From positions 1 through 41,062 of the forward strand of contig JADGAY010000012.1 of assembly GCA_015231775.1 (NCBI GenBank): a stretch of DNA of 41,062 nucleotides, in the 5' to 3' direction. This stretch comes from Magnetococcales bacterium. Lineage in GTDB: Bacteria; Pseudomonadota; Magnetococcia; Magnetococcales; Magnetaquicoccaceae. Below are positions 24,789-32,799 of this stretch, one piece after another. Within the stretch, counting starts at the first letter, position 1. The number at the start of each line of letters is the position of its first letter. The translations under genes were made by a program, and so were the position numbers. The notes under the pieces were generated by a model. It was not told the DNA's origin and did not search any database. It saw only the letters and a program-made list of their open reading frames with translations.

Positions 24789-26819
24789 ATGTGGAAGAAC
24801 TTTAGTCTTGGCAAGAAGATCCTGACCGGCATCGGACTGGTACTGGTGCTGTTGATGGTCGTGGCGGGATGGTCCCTCAAGGGGATCTCCGGCATGGTGC
24901 ATGACGGCATGGAGGTGGTGGCCGGCAACAAGTTGCGTGGCGAGTTGTTGCAGCGCGAGGTGGATCACCTCAACTGGGCCAACAAGGTGAGCGCCTTCAT
25001 CAACGACGAGAAGGCCACCGAAATGGGGGTGCAGCTCGATCACACCCAGTGCGCCTTCGGCAAGTGGTACTACGGCGAGGGGCGTCAGCAGGCCGAGCAG
25101 TTGGTCCCCGACTTGAAACCGGTGCTCGCCTCGGTGGAGGAGCCCCACAAGAATCTGCACGACTCGGCCAGAAAGATCAGTCAGGTCTTTCAACGGGCGG
25201 ATCCGCGTCTGCCGGAGTTCTTGACCCAGCGCGAGGTGGATCATCTGGTCTGGTCGGGCAAGGTGCAGGATGCGATCCTGCAAGGCCAGAAGGATCTCAC
25301 CGTGCAGCTCGATCCCACCAAGTGCGGACTGGGGAAATTCATGTACGGCGAGGATGGCAAGCGGATGCGCGCCTCGGATCCGGAGCTGGCGCGGATGCTC
25401 GATGCCATCGAGCCGGATCATCGTGCGTTGCACGAGGAGGGGGCGGCGATCAAGAACGCGCTGGTGACCGGAAACGTCACGGCGGCGGCCAAGCACTACC
25501 AGGAGAAGGTGATTCCCGCCCTGACCAAGGTGCGTGCCACGTTGGCCCTGATGCAGGAGCGGGCCCGTCAGAATCTCATGGGCAAGGAGAAGGCCGAGCA
25601 GATCTTCGCCGGCGAGACCCAGGTCCATCTGGCGGACGTGAAAAAGCTCTTCCACGCCATGAGCGACATCACCAAGTCCAAGATCCTCTCCGAGAATCAG
25701 ATGCTGATCAATGCCCAGGAGACCCGGAGCGTGGTGATTGGCGTGTCGTTGATGGCCATCGTGTTCGGACTTCTGCTGGCCTGGGTGGTGACCCGCTCGA
25801 TCACGAAGCCGATCTTCGAGAGTCTCGGGTTTGCCGAGAAGGTGGCCGCCGGGGATCTTGGAACCTCCCTGACCCTGACCGGACGGGACGAGGCCGGGCG
25901 TCTGGCGATGGCGTTGAACGACATGGTGTGCAAGCTGCGCGGTGTGGTCGAAGAGGTGATGACCGCCGCCGACAATGTGGCCAACGGCAGTCGCGAGATG
26001 ACCGAAAACGCCCAGAATCTCTCCCAGGGTGCCAGCGAGCAGGCCGCTTCGATCGAGGAGACCTCGGCGGCGATGGAGGAGATGACCTCGAACATCCAGC
26101 AGAACACCGACAACGCCCAGACCACCGAGAAGATCGCCACCCAGGCGGCCACCAGTGCCCGCGAGGGTGGGGAGTCGGTGCTGGAGGCGGTCGGGGTGAT
26201 GAAGGAGATCGCCTCGAAGATCTCGATCATCGAAGATATCGCCAGGCAAACCAACCTGTTGGCCCTGAACGCGGCCATCGAGGCGGCGCGGGCCGGCGAG
26301 CATGGCAAGGGATTCGCGGTGGTGGCCGCCGAGGTGCGCAAGCTGGCCGAGCGCAGTCAGATCGCCGCCGGGGAGATCGGACATCTCTCCGCCTCCAGCG
26401 TGGCCGTGGCCGAGAAGACCGGCGCGATCATGCAACGGCTGGTGCCGGACATTCAGCGCACTGCCGAACTGGTGCGTGAGATCGCCGCCGCCAGCGTGGA
26501 GCAGAACCAGGGGGCGCGTCAGGTCAATCAGGCGATCCAGCAGCTCGACAAGGTGATTCAGCTCAATGCCGGGGCCAGCGAGGAGATGGCCGCCACCGCC
26601 GACGAACTCTCCGAGCAGGCGACCCGATTGCAGGGGAGCATGGGCTTCTTCAAGATCGGCAAGACGGTTCCAGTCGGTTGTTTGTCAAAATCGGGCTCCA
26701 GGTCGCTCCCGGCCCCGACCCCGGCGCGGGTTGCTCCGTCCCGGAGCGTGAATGGCGGCGCACGGGTTCCGGCGCTGCCGGCCCCGGCGACCAGGGATGA
26801 TGAGTTCGAGACGTTCTGA
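24789..26819 (+). CDS. Methyl-accepting chemotaxis protein with tandem periplasmic CZB domains
   Basis: The protein has 676 residues. Membrane helix 1 (about 10-28) and helix 2 (about 314-335) bracket a periplasmic domain; HAMP and a full signalling domain follow. The hairpin tip '[16 protein letters not shown]' is intact. The periplasmic part holds two chemoreceptor zinc-binding (CZB) repeats. The first has His60 (in 'D-H-L-N-W'), Cys88 (in 'C-A-F-G-K-W'), His120 and His124. The second has His152, Cys179 (in 'C-G-L-G-K-F'), His211 and His215. Spacing is nearly identical (28/32/4 and 27/32/4), giving two 3His-1Cys zinc sites. Known CZB receptors respond to zinc or hypochlorous acid. Start: ATG at 24789 with GGAGGGGAG upstream, 19 nt after the MEMO-AMMECR1 gene. 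Confidence 0.93.
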   Translation: MWKNFSLGKKILTGIGLVLVLLMVVAGWSLKGISGMVHDGMEVVAGNKLRGELLQREVDHLNWANKVSAFINDEKATEMGVQLDHTQCAFGKWYYGEGRQQAEQLVPDLKPVLASVEEPHKNLHDSARKISQVFQRADPRLPEFLTQREVDHLVWSGKVQDAILQGQKDLTVQLDPTKCGLGKFMYGEDGKRMRASDPELARMLDAIEPDHRALHEEGAAIKNALVTGNVTAAAKHYQEKVIPALTKVRATLALMQERARQNLMGKEKAEQIFAGETQVHLADVKKLFHAMSDITKSKILSENQMLINAQETRSVVIGVSLMAIVFGLLLAWVVTRSITKPIFESLGFAEKVAAGDLGTSLTLTGRDEAGRLAMALNDMVCKLRGVVEEVMTAADNVANGSREMTENAQNLSQGASEQAASIEETSAAMEEMTSNIQQNTDNAQTTEKIATQAATSAREGGESVLEAVGVMKEIASKISIIEDIARQTNLLALNAAIEAARAGEHGKGFAVVAAEVRKLAERSQIAAGEIGHLSASSVAVAEKTGAIMQRLVPDIQRTAELVREIAAASVEQNQGARQVNQAIQQLDKVIQLNAGASEEMAATADELSEQATRLQGSMGFFKIGKTVPVGCLSKSGSRSLPAPTPARVAPSRSVNGGARVPALPAPATRDDEFETF

Positions 26820-26827
26820 CTGACCCC

Positions 26828-26870
26828 CGCGAGGGTCTGAAACCTCAGGATGGGGTTCCAGACCTTCGCG
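26828..26870 (+). other. Long imperfect hairpin between the CZB receptor gene and spmAB
   Basis: CGCGAGGGTCTGAAACC (26828-26844) pairs with GGTTCCAGACCTTCGCG (26854-26870) over 17 positions with one G-U and one A-C mismatch. It fills most of the 76-bp gap. No T-run follows, so it may serve as a partial terminator or transcript-stability element. Confidence 0.45.
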
Positions 26871-26895
26871 CCATTGGGATGCATCGATACCGCGC

Positions 26896-28191
26896 ATGAA
26901 CCGTTTTTTTTTCGCCCTGGTCCTGATCGCCTTCGGGGTGACCGCCTGGCGTGATCTTCGCTGGATTCCCGGCACTGCCGGGGATTCCCCCATGCAGGCG
27001 TTGACCAACGGCATGGTGGAGGCGGCCAACGGCTCGGTCACCCTCTCCATCGGCATGGTCGGGGTGATGGCGCTGTTTCTGGGGTTGATGAAAGTGGCCG
27101 AGGAGGGCGGTCTGCTCACCGTGCTCGCCCGGCTGATCCGTCCGCTGATGGTGCGGCTTTTTCCCGATGTGCCGGCGGACCATCCGGCCATGGGGGCGAT
27201 GATCCTCAATCTCTCCGCCAATGCCCTGGGGCTGGGCAATGCCGCCACCCCGTTCGGCATTCGCGCCATGAAGGAGCTGGACCGGCTCAATCCCGCGCCT
27301 GGGGTGGCCACCAACGCCATGGCCCTTTTTCTGGCCATCAACACCTCCAGTGTCACTCTGGTTCCCACCAGCGTCATTGCCCTGCGCGCCTCGGTGGGGT
27401 CGAGCGATCCGGCGGCGATCCTGGCAACCACCCTGTTTGCCACCTTCTTCTCCACCTCGATCGCCATCATCGCCGCCAAGTTGCTGCAATCGTTTGCACC
27501 GGTTGAGCATCTGGCCGGGGTGGGTGCCGAGGTGAACCGCGCCGACGTGGTGGATGGGACGGCGGACATCCAGACCAACCCTGGGCAGGGCTATCCGGTC
27601 TGGGTCTCCACCCTGGCCCTCCTGCTCCTGATCGCCTTGATTCCGGTGACCATCCTGTATGGTCGTGCCATCTCCCCCTGGGTGTTGCCTGGGCTGGTAA
27701 CCGGCATGTTGACCTTTGGTTTCGTGCGCGGCGTGCGGGTTTACGAGGTGTTCGTGGAGGGGGCGCGGGAGGGGTTCGAGGTCGGGGTGCGCATCATCCC
27801 CTATCTGGTCGCCATCCTGGTCGCGGTGGGCATGCTCCGCTCCAGCGGCGCCCTGGGGGCTTTCACGGATCTGGTCGGCCCCTGGACCGCCCAGGTCGGC
27901 CTCCCCGCCGATGCCTTGACCATGGCGATCCTGCGTCCGCTCTCCGGATCCGGCGCCCAGGGGTATCTGGCCTCCCTGTTGCAAAATCCGGCCATCGGCG
28001 CGGACGGCTACATCGGCATGTTGACCAGCACCCTGCAAGGCTCCTCGGAGACCACCTTTTACATCCTGGCAGTCTACTACGGCGCCATTCGGATCCGGCG
28101 GGTGCGTCACACCCTGGCCGCCGCCTTGATCGGCGATCTGGCCGGCATCGTTGCGGCGGTTTTCATCTGCACCTGGTTGTATGGAGGGTGA
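26896..28191 (+). CDS. SpmA-SpmB fusion (nucleoside-recognition 'Gate' domain membrane protein)
   Basis: The protein has 431 residues with about ten membrane segments and two Gate (nucleoside recognition) halves. The SpmA-like half is at about 40-200, with 'L-N-L-S-A-N-A-L-G-L-G-N-A-A-T-P-F-G' and 'N-T-S-S-V-T-L-V-P'. The SpmB-like half is at about 275-425, with 'R-P-L-S-G-S-G-A-Q-G' and 'S-S-E-T-T-F-Y-I-L-A-V-Y-Y-G'. In spore formers SpmA and SpmB are separate and help dehydrate the spore core. In Gram-negatives the fused form is common and its substrate is unknown. Start: ATG at 26896; the ribosome site is weak. The stop overlaps a GTG of the next gene. Confidence 0.9.
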   Translation: MNRFFFALVLIAFGVTAWRDLRWIPGTAGDSPMQALTNGMVEAANGSVTLSIGMVGVMALFLGLMKVAEEGGLLTVLARLIRPLMVRLFPDVPADHPAMGAMILNLSANALGLGNAATPFGIRAMKELDRLNPAPGVATNAMALFLAINTSSVTLVPTSVIALRASVGSSDPAAILATTLFATFFSTSIAIIAAKLLQSFAPVEHLAGVGAEVNRADVVDGTADIQTNPGQGYPVWVSTLALLLLIALIPVTILYGRAISPWVLPGLVTGMLTFGFVRGVRVYEVFVEGAREGFEVGVRIIPYLVAILVAVGMLRSSGALGAFTDLVGPWTAQVGLPADALTMAILRPLSGSGAQGYLASLLQNPAIGADGYIGMLTSTLQGSSETTFYILAVYYGAIRIRRVRHTLAAALIGDLAGIVAAVFICTWLYGG

Positions 28192-28196
28192 GGCGC

Positions 28197-28745
28197 ATGG
28201 CCACCTGGTCACCGGCGACGCTGGAGGCGGAATGGACGGGTAACCTGACCCGGCGCAAACGTCGTTCGATCGCGGAGTTGAGTGCCATTCCGCTTCGTGA
28301 GATCGCCCTGGGTCCGGACGAGTCGTTTTATGCCCTGTTGGGGTTGAAGCCGTTGCAATGGATCAAGCGGCAGCGTCTGGCCCGGTATCATGCCGCGTTG
28401 TTGGCCTTTGTCTGGCGTCAGGCGGTGTTGTCCACCCATCCAGCCTACAACGAGCCGTTCGGAACCATGTTGGAGCGGTTGTTCGGAGAGCTTCCGGGGG
28501 TCAAACGTGAGCGGCTGGAGCGTTATATCAACGATTTGAACTTCTTCAAGGTGATCACCGACACTTTCGAGGAGGATGGTTTCATGAGTCCGTCGTTGCA
28601 TGTGACCCAGCGGGTGTTGGGGGAGATCAACCAACACCCGGAGAATCTCGAATGGGCGGTGGATCTCTCCTTGTGGCTGGATGAGCGCTTCCAGGCCTAT
28701 CGCGGGGAGTTGTTGGTGGTGGAGATGGGCGGGGTGAGTGTCTAG
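28197..28745 (+). CDS. Hypothetical protein following spmAB
   Basis: The protein has 182 residues, soluble, basic at the N-terminus ('N-L-T-R-R-K-R-R-S') and then mostly helical, with many Trp, Tyr and Leu. I recognise no family. Start: ATG at 28197, 9 nt after GGAGG. A GTG at 28188 that overlaps the spmAB stop has the ribosome site too close. It is clearly co-transcribed with spmAB and normal for local base composition. It may be a cytoplasmic partner of that membrane protein; nothing in the sequence shows what it does. Confidence 0.75.
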   Translation: MATWSPATLEAEWTGNLTRRKRRSIAELSAIPLREIALGPDESFYALLGLKPLQWIKRQRLARYHAALLAFVWRQAVLSTHPAYNEPFGTMLERLFGELPGVKRERLERYINDLNFFKVITDTFEEDGFMSPSLHVTQRVLGEINQHPENLEWAVDLSLWLDERFQAYRGELLVVEMGGVSV

Positions 28746-28774
28746 TGGGCCGACAGAGCTGAATGGACAGCCTG

Positions 28775-28910
28775 CCGTCATGCCCGCGAAAGCGGGCATC
28801 CAGGGTGAAGGGCACCGCCTTGCGAACGGTTCGGCCACCTTCATGCATAATCCACATCATCCTTTCCGGCCTCGTCAGCCCAAACCCTGGATTCCTCGCG
28901 GGAATGACGG
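28775..28910. repeat. REP/MITE-like element with GTCAT-CCCGCGA-type ends
   Basis: The left end (28775-28805) is a hairpin ATGCCCGC-GAAA-GCGGGCAT flanked by CCGTC and CCAGGG. The right end (28885-28910) is its degenerate inverse, CCCTGGATTCC...GGGAATGACGG. This class of 'CGTCATtCCCGCGAAAGCGGG' palindrome is widespread in proteobacteria and resembles the neisserial dRS3 repeat. It fills the middle of the gap 28746-29071. The rest of that gap shows nothing I can name. Confidence 0.75.
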
Positions 28911-29071
28911 TAAAAATGGATCGATAGCCTGTCCAATCAGCTTGGTTGAGCCACTAGTTCGGGCGCCGCATGCCCGTGGTGCGCATCAGGATAAAATGTG
29001 ATCGGATGGTTGAAGGGGTGTTTTGAACAATAGGGATTTTTTCTCCGCATGAGGGGCTGCTGGAGACGAGA

Positions 29072-29353
29072 ATGTTTGAATATATTGAATTCGAAACAAT
29101 AATCAAAGTTATTTGGCGAATTATTGTTTATCTTTCTTACGGTTTGTATGATTTTATTAGGTTGTTTTGTGAACTGTCACCCGTCAGATGCAGGCTTTGT
29201 GGTGAATGGGTTGTGCGCAAGAATTATATATGCTCTGGTTGCGGTACATCTGTAGGGGTGTTTACCCGTGTATTTCAAGAAATATTACTTTTCATGAAGA
29301 TTGCAGGGATGATTCTTTTCCTGTGGCTTGTCTGGCAATGGATGTTTGATTAA
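29072..29353 (+). CDS. Small AT-rich membrane protein with a four-cysteine zinc ribbon
   Basis: The protein has 93 residues. It has a hydrophobic N-terminal segment (about 9-33), a zinc-ribbon-like centre with 'C-R-L-C' (Cys40 and Cys43) and 'C-S-G-C' (Cys54 and Cys57), and a C-terminal membrane helix (about 69-90). Both helices may place the ribbon on one face of the membrane. Start: ATG at 29072 with GGAG about 9 nt upstream. Its base composition is far more AT-rich than all neighbours, and it sits alone between a REP-like element and a convergent operon, so it is probably recently acquired. No family recognised. Confidence 0.65.
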   Translation: MFEYIEFETIIKVIWRIIVYLSYGLYDFIRLFCELSPVRCRLCGEWVVRKNYICSGCGTSVGVFTRVFQEILLFMKIAGMILFLWLVWQWMFD

Positions 29354-29384
29354 TGTAAAGAATCGCATGGTCCTTCCGCCTCGC

Positions 29385-31469
29385 TTACCTCGGGGTGGCG
29401 TCCGGCAACCCGCCATCCACCGGCAGGGTCGCTCCGGTGGTCGGGGTGCGCCGGGTGGCGAAGAACAGCACCGCCTCGGCCACATGCGCCGCCGTGATGC
29501 GCGCCTTGAGCAGATTGCGGTTGCGGTAGTACTCCTGCAAACCGTCCGCGTCCAACCCCCGCGCCTTCATCCGGTCCGGTCCCACCTCGGCCCATAATCC
29601 CGAAGGCCGGGCCCCGTCCGAGAACACCCCGTCCGGGGCCACCATGTTGACCCGCACGCCGTATTCGGCCAGCTCCAGGGAGGCGATGCGGGCCAGTTGA
29701 TGGGCCGCCGCCTTGGTGGCGCTGTAGGCCCCGAACCGGGCGCCGGGGGCGAAGACGTTCTTGGTGGAGATCATCACGATATCGCCGCCAGTGGCCTGCT
29801 TCTTGAAAATCCGCGCGGCCTCGGCCAGAACCAGCAACGTCCCTTCCACGTTGACCCGCTGCAACTTCTGGAACATCGCCGGTTGCAATTCGTCCAAGGC
29901 CGCCACATGGGCCAACCCGGCATTGGGAATCACCAGATCCACCCCGCCCCACTGCTCGATCAGGGCCGCGAAACCGGCGGCGACCGCATCCGGGGAGGTG
30001 ACATCCATGACCACCGGCAGAAAACGACCCGGTGCCCAGATGTTCAACTCCATGGCCAGGGAATCGAGCGCCGCGCCAGCCAGATCCGCGCCGGCCACAT
30101 GACACCCCTGATCCAGCAGCCCGCGACAGATCCCCGCGCCGATGGCCCCGGCGGCCCCGGTGACCAGCGCGACGTGACGCGCCAGGGGCTTTTCGGTTGA
30201 ACGGGCGAGCTTTTTGATCTGGAGCGGAAAATACTCCATGGCGAACAGATCCGCATCCTCGAGCCCCTGATAGGTGCCACCCATGGCCAGGATCTGCTCC
30301 TTGACCTGCAAGGTCTGCCCCAGGATGTCGCGGGTGATCGCGGCCTCGAAGGCGGTGCGCCCCACGCAGATGGCTCCGACGCCAGGCATGAAGATCATCC
30401 GGGGGGTCGGGTCAAAGGTCATGGGGGGGGTGGCGGGGGAGGAGAGACGCTGAAACCGCTCCCGGTAGCGGTGCTGGAACTCCGCGATGGCCGTGGGAAT
30501 GGCGGCGGCATCGTCGATCCAGAGCGGGAGGTTCTTGGTGCGGATCAGATGGTCCGAGGTGAGGGGCGGGGTGATGGCCAGCTCCGGACCGTTCTCCGCG
30601 TCCACCAGATTGAGGGTCTCACGGGTGATCACCGGGGCCAGCACGCAGCGGGCATGGGGGTGATCCGGGTCGCCGGTCGGCAGGGCCAACGCGCCGCGCA
30701 GTCGCGGGGCGAGATCCAGATAGCGCTCACGGGCGGCATTGACGGCGGTGATGCGCCGCAAGGCACGGGAGACCGGTTTGCTGATCTGAGCAATATGGTT
30801 TTCCGCGCGGCTGACCAGCTCGATGGTCGCTTCATACGACTCTTTCGCGCTCGCCCCCCAGGTCACCAGCCCGTGTTTCATCAACACCATCCCCTTGCAA
30901 CCCGGATGGGCGGCATGCAGTGCGGCCACCGCCTTGGCCAGTTCGAAGCCGGGATGGACATAGGGGAGGATCGCCACCCCATCGCCGAGGGCGGCGCGGA
31001 TGCGTGCCTGGCCGTCCGGCTGGTTGGTGAGGGCGAGGATGGCGTCGGCGTGGGTGTGATCGATGTAGGCGTGGGGCAGAAAGGCGTGCAGCAGCGTCTC
31101 GATGGAGGGGGTGGGGGCCTCGGCGTCGAAACGGCGGATCAGCAGTTCGTTGACCATGGCCGCATCGTCGAGGTGGGGAAGGGCGTCGAGGGCGCGCAAT
31201 GGCTGCCAGTCGAGGGGGGTGAACCCCTCGGGTTCGATGGCGTCCAGATCCCAGCCCGACCCCTTGACGAACAGGGCCAACACCTCGGTGCCCAGCAGCG
31301 TGCGCCGCTTGGCCTTCACCGAGGTGTTGCCGCCGCCGTGCAGCACCAACCCCTTGTCCGCGCCGAGCAGTCGGCTGGTGTAGGTGCGCAGGGCCAGGGG
31401 TTCGCCCCAACGGGGGGAGAGCCGCTCGAGAAATCCGGCGGCTTCGTGATCCGACCAGCGGCTGATCAT
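29385..31469 (-). CDS. Bifunctional class II aldolase / short-chain dehydrogenase (RhaD-like fusion)
   Basis: The protein has 694 residues. The class II aldolase half (about 1-410) has 'H-G-G-G-N-T-S-V-K' at 44-52, 'D-H-T-H-A-D' with zinc ligands His138 and His140, and 'M-K-H-G-L' with His199. The dehydrogenase half (about 430-690) has the NAD motif 'T-G-A-A-G-A-I-G' at 437-444 and the catalytic pair Tyr582 and Lys586 in 'Y-S-A-T-K'. The layout matches the rhamnulose-1-phosphate aldolase / lactaldehyde dehydrogenase fusion family. It would split a ketose 1-phosphate into dihydroxyacetone phosphate and an aldehyde, then oxidise or reduce the aldehyde. No rhamnose kinase, isomerase or transporter lies near, so the true substrate is open; 5-deoxyribulose 1-phosphate is one candidate. 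Start ATG overlaps the upstream stop (ATGA). Confidence 0.9.
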   Translation of the reverse strand: MISRWSDHEAAGFLERLSPRWGEPLALRTYTSRLLGADKGLVLHGGGNTSVKAKRRTLLGTEVLALFVKGSGWDLDAIEPEGFTPLDWQPLRALDALPHLDDAAMVNELLIRRFDAEAPTPSIETLLHAFLPHAYIDHTHADAILALTNQPDGQARIRAALGDGVAILPYVHPGFELAKAVAALHAAHPGCKGMVLMKHGLVTWGASAKESYEATIELVSRAENHIAQISKPVSRALRRITAVNAARERYLDLAPRLRGALALPTGDPDHPHARCVLAPVITRETLNLVDAENGPELAITPPLTSDHLIRTKNLPLWIDDAAAIPTAIAEFQHRYRERFQRLSSPATPPMTFDPTPRMIFMPGVGAICVGRTAFEAAITRDILGQTLQVKEQILAMGGTYQGLEDADLFAMEYFPLQIKKLARSTEKPLARHVALVTGAAGAIGAGICRGLLDQGCHVAGADLAGAALDSLAMELNIWAPGRFLPVVMDVTSPDAVAAGFAALIEQWGGVDLVIPNAGLAHVAALDELQPAMFQKLQRVNVEGTLLVLAEAARIFKKQATGGDIVMISTKNVFAPGARFGAYSATKAAAHQLARIASLELAEYGVRVNMVAPDGVFSDGARPSGLWAEVGPDRMKARGLDADGLQEYYRNRNLLKARITAAHVAEAVLFFATRRTPTTGATLPVDGGLPDATPR

Positions 31470-32347
31470 GCCTGATTCTTCAAGGCCAGATAGAAATCAT
31501 ACGCCTCGCGCGGGGTGAACCGCTCGTGCACCACCTTGCCCACCGCCTGGATCATGGCCATCGGGGCGTCGGACTGGAAGATGTTGCGTCCCATGTCCAC
31601 GCCGGCGGCCCCCTGGTCGATGGCCTGATAGGCCATGGTCAGGGCCTCGGCCTCGGGAAGTTTTTTGCCGCCGGCGATCACGATCGGCACCGGGCAGGCG
31701 GCGGTGACCGTCTCGAACCCCTTGGAGACGAAGTAGGTCTTGACAAAGGTCGCCCCCAGTTCGGCGCAGATGCGGGTGGCCAGACGCATGTATTTGGCGT
31801 CGCGGGTCAGCTCCTTTCCCACGGCGGTGACCCCGAGAACCGGCACGCCGTAACGCAACCCCTGGTCCACCAGTCGGGTCAGGTTGTGGATCGACTGGGT
31901 TTCGTGTTCCCCGCCGATGAACACCTGCACCGCCATGGCCGAGACGTTCAGACGCAGCGCATCCTCGATGTCCACCGCGATCCGCTCATCCGAAAGCTCC
32001 TTCAAGATGCTCGGCCCGCCGCTGGCGCGCAACGAGACCCCGCGGGTGAAGGTGGCCGGCGTCAGGGCGCGCAGCACCCCGCGGGTACACATCAGGGTGT
32101 CGGCGTATTTGAGCAGGGGGCGGATGGTGACATCGATCCGCTCCAGGCCGGTGGTCGGTCCCATGAAGTAGCCGTGATCCACCGCCAGCATCACCGTGCG
32201 TCCGGTGGTGGGGGAAAAGATGTTCGACAGGCGGTTCTTCATGCCCCAGTCCAAGGCGTCACACCCCTTGAGCGGGAACGGTTCAGCGGTCTGGGGGATC
32301 TCCAGGTGATAATCGTGGGTATCTTTCAGGTCGTCGGTATCAGCCAT
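31466..32347 (-). CDS. LsrF / class I DeoC-FbaB-type aldolase or thiolase
   Basis: The protein has 293 residues. It matches the LsrF (3-hydroxy-5-phosphonooxypentane-2,4-dione thiolase) and archaeal-type class I aldolase family. It has '[11 protein letters not shown]' at 53-63, 'L-R-A-S-G-G-P-S' at 106-113, the Schiff-base lysine at about 203 in 'F-V-K-T-Y-F', and the phosphate-binding 'A-G-G-K-K' and 'G-V-D-M-G-R-N-I' near the end. No lsrACDB, lsrK or lsrR is present, so autoinducer-2 breakdown is not supported. Coupling to the aldolase/dehydrogenase gene suggests a two-step route for a phosphorylated sugar. Start: ATG at 32347 with AAGGA 8 nt upstream. Confidence 0.88.
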   Translation of the reverse strand: MADTDDLKDTHDYHLEIPQTAEPFPLKGCDALDWGMKNRLSNIFSPTTGRTVMLAVDHGYFMGPTTGLERIDVTIRPLLKYADTLMCTRGVLRALTPATFTRGVSLRASGGPSILKELSDERIAVDIEDALRLNVSAMAVQVFIGGEHETQSIHNLTRLVDQGLRYGVPVLGVTAVGKELTRDAKYMRLATRICAELGATFVKTYFVSKGFETVTAACPVPIVIAGGKKLPEAEALTMAYQAIDQGAAGVDMGRNIFQSDAPMAMIQAVGKVVHERFTPREAYDFYLALKNQA

Positions 32348-32494
32348 GGTCACAATCCTTCAAGCGTGGGAATAACGGTTCATGAAGGGGGAAATCCCCT
32401 TGCCCCGCGCGGCCTGGAACCGCGTGATCCGTTGCGATGGTTCAAGCCACGCATGGTGCAACAAAATCGCGCGTCATGCAACTTGCCGCGCTTG

Positions 32495-32524
32495 GAGGCT
32501 GTTTGGCCCAAGCCAAACAGCCTC
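32495..32524. repeat. Palindromic intergenic repeat, copy 3 (minimal 30-bp hairpin)
   Basis: A perfect 13-bp inverted repeat GAGGCTGTTTGGC / GCCAAACAGCCTC encloses CCAA. It corresponds to the left-end hairpin of copy 1 and the terminal repeats of copies 1 and 2 without the middle part. Confidence 0.85.
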
Positions 32525-32591
32525 TGGGGGGGTGCGTGGGGTTCTGCCCGTGACCGGGGATTTTGGCATGACGCACTTTCTTGATAAGAAT

Positions 32592-32621
32592 TTGACGAAT
32601 CTGGTGGGTTTTTGATAGATT
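32592..32621 (+). promoter_or_regulatory. Possible promoter for the radical SAM-CxxCxxCC gene
   Basis: TTGACG (32592-32597), an 18-nt spacer and TAGATT (32616-32621) fit a moderate sigma-70 site. With the chosen ATG at 32800 it would give a leader of about 170 nt. Confidence 0.35.
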
Positions 32622-32709
32622 CCCCCTCCCTGGGGGTGGTTTGTGGATGCCGTGCATGGAATTCCCCAACGCCAACGGTCGAAAAAAACGCGCCAAGCCT
32701 CCAGAATGC

Positions 32710-32761
32710 CGCGCCATTGGGAGGATCTGGGGGGCGAAGTTGGGACTGGTCCAATGGCGCG
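32710..32761 (+). other. 11-bp inverted repeat in the leader of the radical SAM gene
   Basis: CGCGCCATTGG (32710-32720) and CCAATGGCGCG (32751-32761) pair perfectly around a G-rich 30-nt loop, 38 nt before the chosen start. It may be a leader RNA structure or an operator. If translation starts earlier it would be coding. Confidence 0.4.
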
Positions 32762-32799
32762 ACCCCCTCAACCCTTATGCATGGGTATGGTTGATCAAC

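Larger units (their letters stand above)
32348..32799. other. 452-bp divergent intergenic region
   Basis: This gap separates the LsrF-like gene (minus) from the radical SAM gene (plus). It contains repeat copy 3, a candidate plus-strand promoter and an 11-bp inverted repeat near the radical SAM start, all listed separately. Near 32395-32411 a short AAGGGG/CCCCTT hairpin lies in the minus-strand leader. The frame of the radical SAM gene is open back to 32641, so some of this region could be coding if an earlier start is used. Confidence 0.5.

Noticed and set aside
29385-32347. An lsr autoinducer-2 operon
   Set aside because: Only the LsrF-like gene is present. The transporter, kinase and repressor genes are missing and the neighbour is a RhaD-like fusion.
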